Source: Lycorma delicatula | Taxonomy: Eukaryota; Arthropoda; Insecta; Hemiptera; Fulgoridae | Direction of reading: 5' to 3' | Assembly (NCBI RefSeq): GCF_047948215.1 | Contig: NC_134455.1 | Location: 149,216,575 to 149,280,574 of the forward strand | Length of the DNA stretch: 64,000 nucleotides | Shown: in pieces, positions 25,176 to 34,843 of the stretch | Layout of the letters: every line of letters begins with the position of its first letter | Position numbering within the stretch: the stretch's first letter is position 1 | The notes under the pieces: model-generated | What the model was told of the DNA's origin: nothing | Databases searched by the model: none | The model's input: the letters and a program-made list of their open reading frames with translations, nothing else | Made by a program: the position numbers and the translations under genes

Positions 25176-25455
25176 ATTCTAAAGCTTGAAATAAGGAAAA
25201 AGTTTCATATAAACATATGTCCGAAAACAGTTTATTATCGAGTTACGGCTAGCGGAAAATTTCGCCCGGATTTCAGTTCCCCCGGTGAATTGAGGTAATG
25301 CAGAAAAATGTTTTGGGAGTACCACATTGATGGTTTCTTATGTTTTTTTGACCAAAAATATCAAATAACACAGATCCCAGAACTGTATCTTTCCTAATTT
25401 TCATGATATCTAACGAAAAACAGAAAGATTCCATGACGAAAAATACGTTTTTTTT
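25176..25455 (+). repeat. Dispersed repeat, copy A
   Basis: Shares blocks such as GCTTGAAATAAGGAAAA, TATGTCCGAAAAC, TATCGAGTTAC and CCGGATTTCAGTT with copies at 56342-56700 (same strand) and 57168-57515 (inverted). Non-coding; the element type is unknown. Confidence 0.75.
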
Positions 25456-25830
25456 AAAAAATTAACTGTCGATATTAAATTATCTGTCGTTAAAACGAAA
25501 AAAAAAAATGGAAGAAGAATGCTGAAAAACAGCATAACCTACTATTTTAAACTCGATTTGAAGATTGTTCTACCAGAAAAAATTGCGGCACAAAATTATT
25601 TTCGGGAAAAGTTTTGATAGAAAACTAAACATATAGCCACACGTTATTGGACGGAAGTGTTGCTTCTTTTGAAGATTCCGCCCTTCAATGATACGAATGC
25701 ATTTATAAAAAAAAAGGCTTACATTATTTTTTCCTGTTTATGACTTTATAAAACGGGTTGATAATCAAATCTGCAGCAGCGGGTTTAAAGAAAATATATA
25801 TGATTATTATTAAATATTAGTTTTCTGGCG
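25456..25830. other. Unannotated sequence
   Basis: AT-rich, with no recognised feature. It may belong to the repeat just upstream. Confidence 0.5.
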
Positions 25831-26310
25831 CAGATAGAAGCGGCCACTGTTTTATATGCGGTAAGGTGGCCATTTACCGAAGGACTGCAAGCAGCACCCT
25901 AGATGCTTATCCTGCAAGTCACACGGTCATGTGTTCGGGAGTCGCAGATGTAAAATGATGACTCCATCGGCATCTGGAACTGGTTCTTCGTAGTAACATT
26001 ATAGTATCTCTGAGGGCCATTCCGATTACGATGATCGGATGGGGACTCCCTTGCGGTACCTTTGGGGAGAAAGTAAGATCCAGTCGGTGGGGAATCCTAT
26101 CGGGGGTTTCCCAATAGAGGCAAGGCATAAAGACCGAGTCGCGGTGGGGGGATCCTTTGCGGTCCCGTCATTAGTGGTATGGCGCTTAAAATATCAAGTC
26201 CGGCTATCTGGCGGTAACTTAGTTCCCGACGAGGTAGTTAGAGACTACGGCACCCCTCGGAGCCGATTTATGTTGCGTATCCGGCTCCGTGGGGCGCGAA
26301 AAAAAAAGAA
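25831..26310 (+). mobile_element. GC-rich gag-only R1-like element, copy 1 (5'-truncated)
   Basis: The element begins abruptly inside the gag C-terminus. DRSGHCFICGK, then after a frame change GHLPKDCKQHPRC, CLSC, KSHGHVFGSRRCK give CCHC knuckles (25833-25953). The gag frame stops near 26000, and about 40 bp later starts a ~270-bp GC-rich segment also present after gag in copy 2 (40504-40790). It ends in an A-rich tail near 26290-26310. No endonuclease or reverse transcriptase frame lies between gag and the 3' segment. G+C and strand asymmetry differ sharply from the flanks. Confidence 0.7.
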
Positions 26311-27527
26311 AATAGAATAGTTTTATTGATTAAACATAAACACTTATTTTTATAAATTCTTACGTTTAACTTGCAAAGGATGTGAAATTTACATTATTAA
26401 CTAAAAAAGATTATTTAATTTAAGATTCAATAGAAGGCATTTCGATCATTGTAATCGCTTTTTATTCCAAAATTAAGAAAAAAATAAAGATGATTATTAA
26501 AAAAAAAATGTTTTTTCTTGCGGCTGATATATGGTGATAGTATTATTATTATTCGTTTAAAAATCTTGATAGCGCAGATAGTAGATATATAAAAAATCCA
26601 CTACCTTTAAGCGCCCACTCAAAATTACTTCCTAGATTTACCCTTGCTATAAAGCAGTACTAACAGCTCTCATAAACACAGATTTCAGCTATAATAATAA
26701 TATTAATGGGCCGTGAAGTCCTTCCACACTCTACACGTTCTGTGACTTTTTCACATATTATTAGGGATACTATTGGTAGTCTCAGTCTTTTAAATGACGT
26801 TATAAGAAGTAGGCCTACATAAATTTTATTTATTTATTTAATGAATAAAATAATATTTAATTAATATATATTATTATATAAATAAAATATATAGCAGGAG
26901 AATAAATCAGTATTTTATAAATTTTTCAATACACTATCTGTTTATTAGTTATGTTATTTTGAAAATATTAAATTACATCTTCGTAAGGAATTAAAAATTA
27001 CTTTCATAATTAAATATCTCGTTAAATTTTATTTTAAATAGTTATATCTATAGTCTACTGAATATAGAAAATATAAAGCAAGCACGTCTTGCACAGGTTA
27101 TCGGACTAAAAAATGCCATACTTGGTGTAACATGCATAATAATACTGTTTATTATCACGTAAGATTACTAAATGTGGCCATCATTTTACGCTTTTTCTCT
27201 TGTATGATGGATTATCCATAATGTGTCTTTTTTTTATTTAAAATAATCTTGAACCATAATTTGATCATACAAACAAAAACTCACTGACCATCATATCCCA
27301 CCTACACTCTAGGAATCACTGATACAATTTATTCGTTATTCATTTTGTTTTGCAGTACGTAAAAAAAAAAAGAAAAAAGTAATTGACTACTTATTAAGTT
27401 AATCTTATATATACCAATTATAATTTACGTATAATATACTACTTTACATAATAAAATAGATTAAAAATATTGCATAACCTCACTTTTTTTTATACAAACT
27501 TACCGGCTTATATATTAACTTTTTTAT
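26311..27527. other. AT-rich sequence, no supported gene
   Basis: AT-rich throughout; no domain or repeat boundary is recognised. TAGGCCTA occurs at 26810. Confidence 0.6.
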
Positions 27528-27868
27528 AAGCGCTTTGGTAGTGATATACACTACTACTTCATCGGTAACAGTAATGCATGATTTTTCAAAAAATATTATA
27601 TTTTATTGACTATTATATTTTTTTTTATATTTTTATTAGGAATAATTCACTTCTAGCCAAGTCTATAAATTTGAATTCTAGTTTATGCTGCTATTAGGAA
27701 AAATAGGGTTTTATATATTTATATATAAATACAAAAATGTACAGTTTTGACTGAAAGACAGTTATTGCTGCTTCCAATTTTTTTTTTCTAGTAACAAACT
27801 CAATATAAAAAAAATCATGCATTATTATTATTGTTTTTGAAAAATTAGTGCACATTACGAAAGCGCTT
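27528..27868. repeat. Imperfect inverted repeat, possible MITE
   Basis: AAGCGCTTTGGTAGTG at 27528 and its imperfect complement ending at 27868 (AAGCGCTTTCGTAATG on the minus strand) are followed inward by CACTA and AATGCATGATTTTT in both arms. The unit is about 340 bp with arms of about 60 bp. No clear target duplication. Confidence 0.5.
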
Positions 27869-29675
27869 CAAATAATAAAATTAACGACTATAATGCCACC
27901 GTTTGAAGCACATATATTTATTTATTAACATATTTTGATGATAGGATGAATTAAAAAAAATAAATTATCAGTATAATATCTCACTACAGAGAAAGGATAA
28001 AGTAACAGAGAGGAAAAGAAAGAGATAGAGAGGAGAAACTGAGCGTATATTTGTATAAATTAATTACGAAAATGTTATTGCCTCTCTATATAATGTCTCT
28101 GGCGTAAAAAGAGTTTAATATAAGTACGTAAACTCGTATCATATAAAACCGATGTTTCTGTTTTTTATCAAGTATAAAACTCACTGGCTAGATGATGTAG
28201 TAAATAAAAATATTTAATCTTAATATTTATAGTCGTATTTTATTAAAGTTAGTCGCTTCATTAATTTTATAAATTTTAGGATAGTATCATTAGTCTCGGA
28301 AAATAGGGATTTTAAGTCAGAACAAGTGTAAGGTAAACCTTGTAAACAATAACATAAATGGGATCTATATTAAAAGGAGCCTGACTATTTATACTACTGA
28401 AGAAAAGTTTCTAGTGAAAAAATTTTCAGAACTACATCTTCACAGTAATCAAAAAGGATAAGAGAATTAATAGAAAACTAACGTAGGCACAATTCTATAC
28501 AACAATTTTAAACGGTTGAATTCAGTCTGTAGATTTGACTAAATGAGAGAGTCGTTGAGTTTTTCTTCCTTTTACAGAGAAAAAGAAAAAATTACCCATC
28601 ATTTATTTTAGTAAGAATATTTTCTACTCTACTGTAAAGAGAATATTTTTTCAGCCGCTTCTTGTTTCTGTTGTTGTTACTATAAATGAAGTTCTAACCT
28701 AATATATAAGCCGGTTTATATTAGATGTGCATAATTATTCTCCACTCATCGGGGAATCTATAAAATAAGCCGAATAAATTTTTGGAGCTTTGACCGCAGA
28801 TGTTTTCTTTGTAAAATTATCCGATGAAAAAAATTAATTCAATAAAAAGTAAACAAAGAAATGAATTAAATTAACTAAAATATATTTTTTTTTACTTGTT
28901 AATTTTATCGTAGCGTTACATGTTGATATCTAGGTTACTGACAAAATATGACCTTAACATTGAACTGAACAAAGCAATAGTTATTGAGTATAAAGGCAGG
29001 CCTATATATACAAGCAGTCTGTTTATATAAATGACTCATATTATTATTCAAAATAATTGCTCGTTGTTAATGTCTAGTCAAAAAGGAATACTGTAATTAT
29101 CGGTGAAAGTACTGAACCCAGGATGTGTAAATATAACTCGGATACGGGCGAAAAAAAAGCGTGAACACAGGAGAATTCGAAGACTGACAACATAACATTT
29201 ATGCCGATTTAATAATTCTTTTTGCTATCTCGTAATCTCGACTGATTTTTAGTTAAACACACTTTTATTCCGATTATCGGTTCTACTTAAATAAATTAAA
29301 CGAATAATATTTTTGAAAAATATCGATAAATAGTCAGTGCCTGTTGTGTACCGTATCAATGTGTTGTCAATATAATTAATGAAATTATTTTAGAAAAAAA
29401 TGTATACTAAAAGCAATTTAAGCGCACTATTCTTCGATATAATAGCTTTCCTCGAATTTATTATAAACTACTACAATAAAATCTGTTGTTTGTTTTTTTT
29501 TTTAAATCAGAAACAAGTAATGTAACAACGATTTTTTAAATTATTTAAAGAAATAAATTATGAGCGGTCTCATTTCCAATTCCTGATATTTTAGTAAATA
29601 TCAATCAATGAAGGAGTACTTTTGCGGATGACATCATATAAAAGCGATGACGTCATAAGGTAGAGGGTGATGGGT
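27869..29675. other. AT-rich sequence, no supported gene
   Basis: A purine-rich stretch lies at 27.99-28.04 kb. Nothing else is recognised. Confidence 0.6.
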
Positions 29676-30175
29676 AGACTTACCATTGAGGAGGTACGGT
29701 GGTCTATGTGAGGTGGTGGTTTTCATGACGGCAGCGTGGGGCCGGCGGTGGGAGGCGGCATCTTGCGCTGGATAGCCTGGAACTGGGTCAATCGATATCT
29801 TGTGTCGTGGAGGACAGAAACTTGAAGATCGAGGACCTTCTAGGACGAGAGTCTGTCGTCCACTGAGCGACTAGGGTGGCCACCCCAGCGACCCGGTCAT
29901 GCGCTGCGACATTAGGATGCGCGCGCAGTTCCTGCGACAAGGAGACAGATACAGGTGAGGTGACACCCCCGTGCTCTTGTCTCTCGTCGCGCAGGCCCGA
30001 CGATCGAACGAACCCTTGGTCTGGCCACCTGGCCGGGGTTGGGTAGAAGTAGAATATAAGGGGCGGTGACATTTTGACAATCGCTAACCTCCCACCCGTA
30101 ATTGTCCGGTGTCCTTTCGTTTTGCAAACGTAATGTCACCGGTGAAGGGAAAGGGAAATCGCAATATAAACGCTC
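29676..30175 (-). promoter_or_regulatory. GC-rich island, possible promoter and first exon
   Basis: About 500 bp rich in CpG within AT-rich surroundings. On the minus strand a TATA-like TTTATATTGCG lies near 30165, and a GT donor (AATG|GTAAGT) closes the segment at 29683/29684. Coding-like residues appear in more than one minus-strand frame (ELRAHPNVAAHDRVAGVATL near 29930-29870; VLHDTRYRLTQFQAIQRKM near 29810-29750). These would join across a frameshift into a coiled-coil-like stretch, so a decayed gag or other mobile-element frame is an alternative to a host promoter. Confidence 0.4.
29684..29726 (-). CDS. Candidate first coding exon (speculative)
   Basis: ATG at 29726 opens a 14-codon frame (MKTTTSHRPPYLLN) that enters a consensus 5' splice site, AATG|GTAAGT, in phase 1. 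It lies at the downstream edge of the GC-rich island. I recognise no protein family. The argument rests on context, donor strength and the phase shared with the candidate at 53335-53380. It could be chance. Confidence 0.2.
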
Positions 30176-31356
30176 GCAAAATTTAATCGGCCCTTGTCAT
30201 CGGTGTACAGGTACAAAGAAGTTCACAGACTCGAACTACAAATCTATTCACAAATGAACTCAAGCATGGTCGAAACAGCAAAAAATTTTAACGATGTGTA
30301 AAATTCTTTAAAAAGACCGTTAATGACTAATTAGTTTTCAGGTCGGTAAATGTTTGCATTGAAACTGTAATCTTGATATAACTTAGAATGATACAACAAA
30401 TTATTTGAGGATAAAAAATGAAATAATCATTTTCTTAAAAACGGTTCTTTTCCGTCCTGTCCCGTTTATACACATGTAACTGTTATAAGTGTATGTGTGC
30501 TTGTGAACGCGCGATTTCTTACATGTCAAGGATAAATTTTAATCCAACTACAACACGAAACGAAACCTAAAGCCAGAGGAATTAGGAAAGAAAGTTAAAT
30601 TGATAATAAAAGTCGCTAATTCACTTAAAAACTTTCCCAAGGTTATCGTTCGTACTTCAGCCTGAGAAAAACTCCAGTGTTGAGACTAATATGCAGGCCT
30701 TTATACGTGACCCAGTTAATAAAATATATAAATATTTACTAAAAGAGGCAAGAAATTAGAAAACAGATTAGATGAGTTAAGCGGTATGTACTTTACGGAT
30801 ATCGAGTAACCTGTAAAGATTTTATAAATATTTTAAAAGATAAAACAGAAAAAATAAATACTGTGTACTGAAGTTTCTCCTTCAATAAGATTATACTTGA
30901 CGGTAAACACTTGTGATGATATTAAAACCTGTTAAAATATATTATAAGGAAAGAATGTAAATATATCAATCGTTATTTTTTATTTTTTTAACGGCATGAA
31001 ACAAATTGTTTCGTCGGCGAAAAAGCTAATCAAGGAGTGAAAATATAAAAAAAAGAATATTTATAAAATTCAGGCTTCACGCGTATAAGGTTTACTACGT
31101 CATCAATTCGACAATGAAAGACAACTTCATCCATTAAAAGTTTAAACTTGTCTACAAATGCATTTTAAATGGAATCTGTTTTACATAATATTTGTTCAGT
31201 TTGAAAATGAAACTGGCAACTTATAACAGGAAAATTTTAATATGAAAAAATGTGTATATTTATATTAAATTTATAAATTCATTATCACAAGAAAAAACTA
31301 CTTTAATGATATTGTAGAAATTAATAGTTTGAATATTAATGTAACGTTTCATTTGG
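30176..31356. other. AT-rich sequence, no supported gene
   Basis: No recognised feature. Confidence 0.6.
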
Positions 31357-32030
31357 AGTGTGATGCTCTATGGAGTTGAAACATGAACGATGAGAAAGGC
31401 AGATAGAAAACGAATTGATGCTTTTGCGATGTGGGTTCGGCGCTGAATAAGTGTCAGATGGCAAGACCATGTAATAAATAAAGAAGTATTAAGGAAAATC
31501 GTAGAGAACAGGAAAATTTTAAATGCGATTGAATATAGAAAAAGGAACTGGCTAGGACAGTGAGTTCCAAACTGTGAGCCGCGGCCTTTTCACAGGGGCG
31601 CCTCGAAATAATGTAAAAACCTCATAATTGAACCAAGACATTTATAATTATTAATTTAACATTAATAAAGTAAAAAAATAATGAATACACGAGTTTTATT
31701 TATTTTTATCTCTTACTTACGAGTAGTCATACTTTTACTTAGGGTAGGACGCTATAGAAAAAAAATTAATTGAAAAAGGGTGCCGCAACTCGGATATGTT
31801 TGGGAACCACTGGGCTAGGAGATAGTATGAGAAGAAGGTGTTTATCAGTGGATGCGATAGAAGGCTTGGTAAAAAGAAGGAAAGGAAGAGATTTCAATTG
31901 ATGGATGGGTTTACGGAAAAGGGAAAACATGCGGAAACAAAGAGGTTAGCAAACGATACAACAAGGTGGAGAGCAGCAGCCGTGACAGGACCTGCCCTAC
32001 TGGCAGATCACTATGAATGAATGAATATTA
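31357..32030 (+). pseudogene. RTE/CR1-like reverse transcriptase C-terminal remnant, split by a hAT MITE
   Basis: Before the MITE: VMLYGVET.TMRKADRKRIDAFAMW, then RWQDHVINKEVLRKI and RKRNWLG. After it: DSMRRRC, then in another frame RFQLMDGFTEKGKHAETKRL and RWRAAAVTGPALLADH. This is the conserved tail that follows the reverse transcriptase core in endonuclease-reverse transcriptases of the RTE/CR1 kind. The fragment ends in short TGAA repeats (about 32016-32030), consistent with a short-repeat LINE tail. Stops and one frameshift are present. Strand and order are clear; the exact clade is not. Confidence 0.75.
31558..31812. mobile_element. hAT-type MITE nested in the reverse transcriptase remnant
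   Basis: A 255-bp insertion with a perfect 8-bp target duplication GGCTAGGA (31550-31557 and 31813-31820). Its ends are imperfect inverted repeats (CAGTGAGTTCCAAACTGTGA and, in inverse, CAGTGGTTCCCAAACATAT). CAGTGGTTC-type ends and 8-bp duplications are hallmarks of hAT. Removing the insert and one duplication restores the continuous reading RKRNWLGDSMRRR of the host remnant, which confirms both borders. No coding capacity. Confidence 0.92.
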
Positions 32031-33090
32031 CAGATAGGATAATTACTGTACTTTTAACTAATTTTAAAAATTTTGTATGAAAAAGAAAACAAGACATTTA
32101 ATCATGTTAAATTCTCATTAAATATTTATTTATATATTATATATTGCTACTGTTTACGAATATTTGTTCTTTGCCAGGCTGTATCTACATGTTGCAGCGT
32201 TAAGTTGGATGCCAATACGCCTTTCAAACTGAAACGTATAACTTTTTCTATGCTGCTTCTTAGCGTCCTAGGTTATTATAAGAGTCAAATAGTTAGGTAA
32301 TCGTATGAGTATGTAAATTATCATTTAGGTTTTCAATTTCTTTCACGTGCCTTCTGTATATAAATTCAGAATAATATATATAATAATTAGAAAGGTTAAT
32401 ATTCGAACAACGGTAGTTGCAAAGGTTCCCGATAAATAATTTATAAAAATATTTATTGAAAATATGATAGTAAACTGCGTTTGCTTTATTTATAGTTCTT
32501 TCTCGGCGTTTTACTGATATAGTAAATAGCAAAACTGCTTTGCCTATAAATGGAGGGAGGTGGAACCAAAAGTAGAATATATGTACATAAAATAATTCAA
32601 ATTCTCTGTATTAATATCTTTTTTCAAGTTCTAAGCAAGAAAAAGCTTATATTTTTGTCAAGAGGGGAGGGCTGGTCCCTTGCAATTATTTTTATATTAT
32701 GACATGTTGCATATTCTTAATTAGCGCAGTATTGATATCTTAGTCCAGTTGCATTCAGTTTGCGTCCTTGTCCGGTACTGTAACAGTGACAAATAAAAAT
32801 AAAAAAAGAATTTTTGCTTATATAATTCTCGTATGTCTCATTCACCTTCAAACGAATCAGAACGAGTCAAACCCTCGATCTTTCAATAAAATATTTACAA
32901 GATAACTTAATTTTGTTTCTACAGATTAAATAATTGTTTTTGTTACAGATTGATTACTCTTGTTATGTAATAGTCCGAGTATGACTATAACACGATATAA
33001 CTTCCAGTGACCCGTTTAAATTTTAGATAAAGATTTTTACATAATACATTGTATTCAAGAAAATGAGATGTATAATTTAGTTTAAACCTC
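32031..33090. other. AT-rich sequence, no supported gene
   Basis: Open frames at 32073-32300 and 32293-32532 are hydrophobic or lysine-rich chance frames. No domain is recognised. Confidence 0.6.
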
Positions 33091-33137
33091 TTTTATTATT
33101 TCGCAAAGTTATTTGGGAACTTTGCGAAACAATAAAA
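33091..33137. repeat. 20-bp inverted repeat (hairpin)
   Basis: Arms 33091-33110 and 33118-33137 pair with one mismatch around ATTTGGG (core TTTCGCAAAGTT / AACTTTGCGAAA). A run of about 17 T lies 170 bp further on. Confidence 0.8.
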
Positions 33138-33577
33138 AAAGATTTTTTTTCATTATACCGTTACAACATCTAAACCCTTTCTATGGAAATAATTAAGAAC
33201 ACACGAGAGTATCAGCGAGGTGAATAATTTTTTATGTAGTGAATTGGAACACTAAATGATCCCAAAAACGATTACTTGAAAAAGATTACCGAAAAAAATT
33301 GGTGTTTTTTTTTTTTTTTATTATTAAAAGCAACATTAGTCTCTAAATAACTTTTGATTTCATATTATGAACGAATAAGCTTAGGAAACGATTTGACCTT
33401 TAAAACAAGTCTTTTATAAATTTTTTTGAATCGGTTCTGATAAGGAACCAATAATTATCAAACCCTAAATTACATTTCTTTTGTAGTATTATTGACCATT
33501 ATGTACGATCATCTCTAGTTGGAAGTGCGATTCAAGTTAACAACCATACTGTAGTACTAGAAATATATAAAGTGATT

Positions 33578-34783
33578 CAAGGAAACGGGAAATTTTGAAA
33601 GTTGTGTTGCTAGCCGTGGGTACCACTTGATAAGTGGCGCCAGCCTCTCTAACCTAACCTGCCATTTAGTTGTCATGGATCTTTGGAGTGGTGCGCAACG
33701 TGCATTTGCTACCAAAGCGCTTTACAAAAACAATGACAGTGTGGAGGGAGCGCGTAGAGAATTTCGCCGTCATTTTAATCTGGGACGGCACGACCGTGTT
33801 CCATCAGCACATGCAATTAAAACATGGATATCTAATTTTGAGAAAACCGGTTCGGTAATGAAAAAGAAACCTCCAGGCCGTGAGCGAACCGTCCGTACAC
33901 CACAGAATGTTCAAGCTTTACAAGATGCTGTCACACGAAGTCCACATCGGTCAATCCGTCGTCTCTCAGCATCTTTACAATTGCACAGTTCAAGTGTTCA
34001 GAAGATAAATGATAACCAAAAGTTGGTTCACGAACTGTGGATGTCAGACGAAGCGCATTTCCACCTCAGTGGATTTGTTAACAAGCAAAATTTCAGATAC
34101 TGGGCACATGAAAATCCTACGCAGCTACACCAGCGTCCGTTGCACAGCCAGAAAGTGACAGTGTGGTGTGCTATGTCATCTTACGGTGTTTTAGGCCCTT
34201 ATATTTTTGAGGATGACAACGGTCTTGCGATTACAGTGACGTCGGCTCGTTACGTAGCCGTGCTTGAAACCTTTGTTGTGAAACAACAGAAGAGATTTCC
34301 ACCAATTCCTAACACAGCCTGGTTTCAACAAGACGGAGCAACGTCACATACTGCACGAATATCGATGACAGCTGTACGCCGATTGTTTGGACAACGTGTC
34401 ATTTCACGAAATGGTGACGTTAGATGGCCTCCCAGATCGCCTGATCTCTCAGCTTGCGATTACTTTTTGTGGGGTCACCTTAAAAGCAAAGTGTTCCACA
34501 GTAGATCTGCTACAACGGAAGAACTGAAGGTAAAGATCCGAGAAGCAATTGCGAAAATTCCAGTTGAGACGTTACGTCAAACCACGAACAATTTAACGAA
34601 GAGACTTCGTGAGTGTTTACGTAGAAGAGGAGGTCACCTGCAAGATGTCATCTTTAAAAAATAAACTAAAATGTATGTATCCTAAAATGCCAATATTTTT
34701 ACAATTACATGAAATAAAATTAATTTTCTAAAAAAAGTTTTTCATTAACGTTATTTAATTTTTAAAATTTCCCGTTTCTTTGG
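33578..34783 (+). mobile_element. Mariner-like DNA transposon with an open transposase frame
   Basis: A 1.2-kb element with TIRs CAAGGAAACGGGAAATTTTG (33578) and, in inverse, CAAAGAAACGGGAAATTTTA (right end 34783). TA follows the right end directly (GGTA). The left edge reads ATTCAAGG, so the expected CC and TA there have decayed. It encodes one transposase. Two CCTAA units (about 33650) precede the ATG and are not telomeric. Size and structure match the Tc1/mariner superfamily. Confidence 0.92.
33675..34664 (+). CDS. Mariner-like transposase (DD41D-type), open frame, probably internally deleted
   Basis: Start chosen at ATG 33675 (MDLWSGAQRAFATKALYKNN), because the longer open frame begins with TTG upstream of the first ATG. 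The protein has 329 residues. The N-terminal helix-turn-helix is of the DUF4817 type (FATKALYKNNDSVEGARREF, about residues 11-60), followed by a second helical segment RSPHRSIRRLSASLQLHSSS. The catalytic domain has MSDEAHFHLSG (first D), WFQQDGATSHTA (second D) and SPDLSACDYFLWG (third D). There are 41 residues between the second and third aspartates. Between SSSVQKI and NDNQKLVHELWMSDEA the linker is very short; relatives usually carry some 40 extra residues there, including the end of the second HTH. The frame is open, but activity is doubtful. Confidence 0.9.
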   Translation: MDLWSGAQRAFATKALYKNNDSVEGARREFRRHFNLGRHDRVPSAHAIKTWISNFEKTGSVMKKKPPGRERTVRTPQNVQALQDAVTRSPHRSIRRLSASLQLHSSSVQKINDNQKLVHELWMSDEAHFHLSGFVNKQNFRYWAHENPTQLHQRPLHSQKVTVWCAMSSYGVLGPYIFEDDNGLAITVTSARYVAVLETFVVKQQKRFPPIPNTAWFQQDGATSHTARISMTAVRRLFGQRVISRNGDVRWPPRSPDLSACDYFLWGHLKSKVFHSRSATTEELKVKIREAIAKIPVETLRQTTNNLTKRLRECLRRRGGHLQDVIFKK

Positions 34784-34819
34784 TAAATCTAAGAGATAAA
34801 TATAAGGGTAAAAATAAAG

Positions 34820-34843
34820 GCAACACAAGGGACCTTGTGTTGC
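34820..34843. repeat. Perfect 11-bp hairpin
   Basis: GCAACACAAGG / CCTTGTGTTGC with a 2-base loop, 37 bp beyond the mariner right end. Confidence 0.8.

Noticed and set aside
33645..33660. Two CCTAA units resembling the insect telomere repeat
   Set aside because: Only two units, inside the mariner 5'UTR; not a telomeric array.
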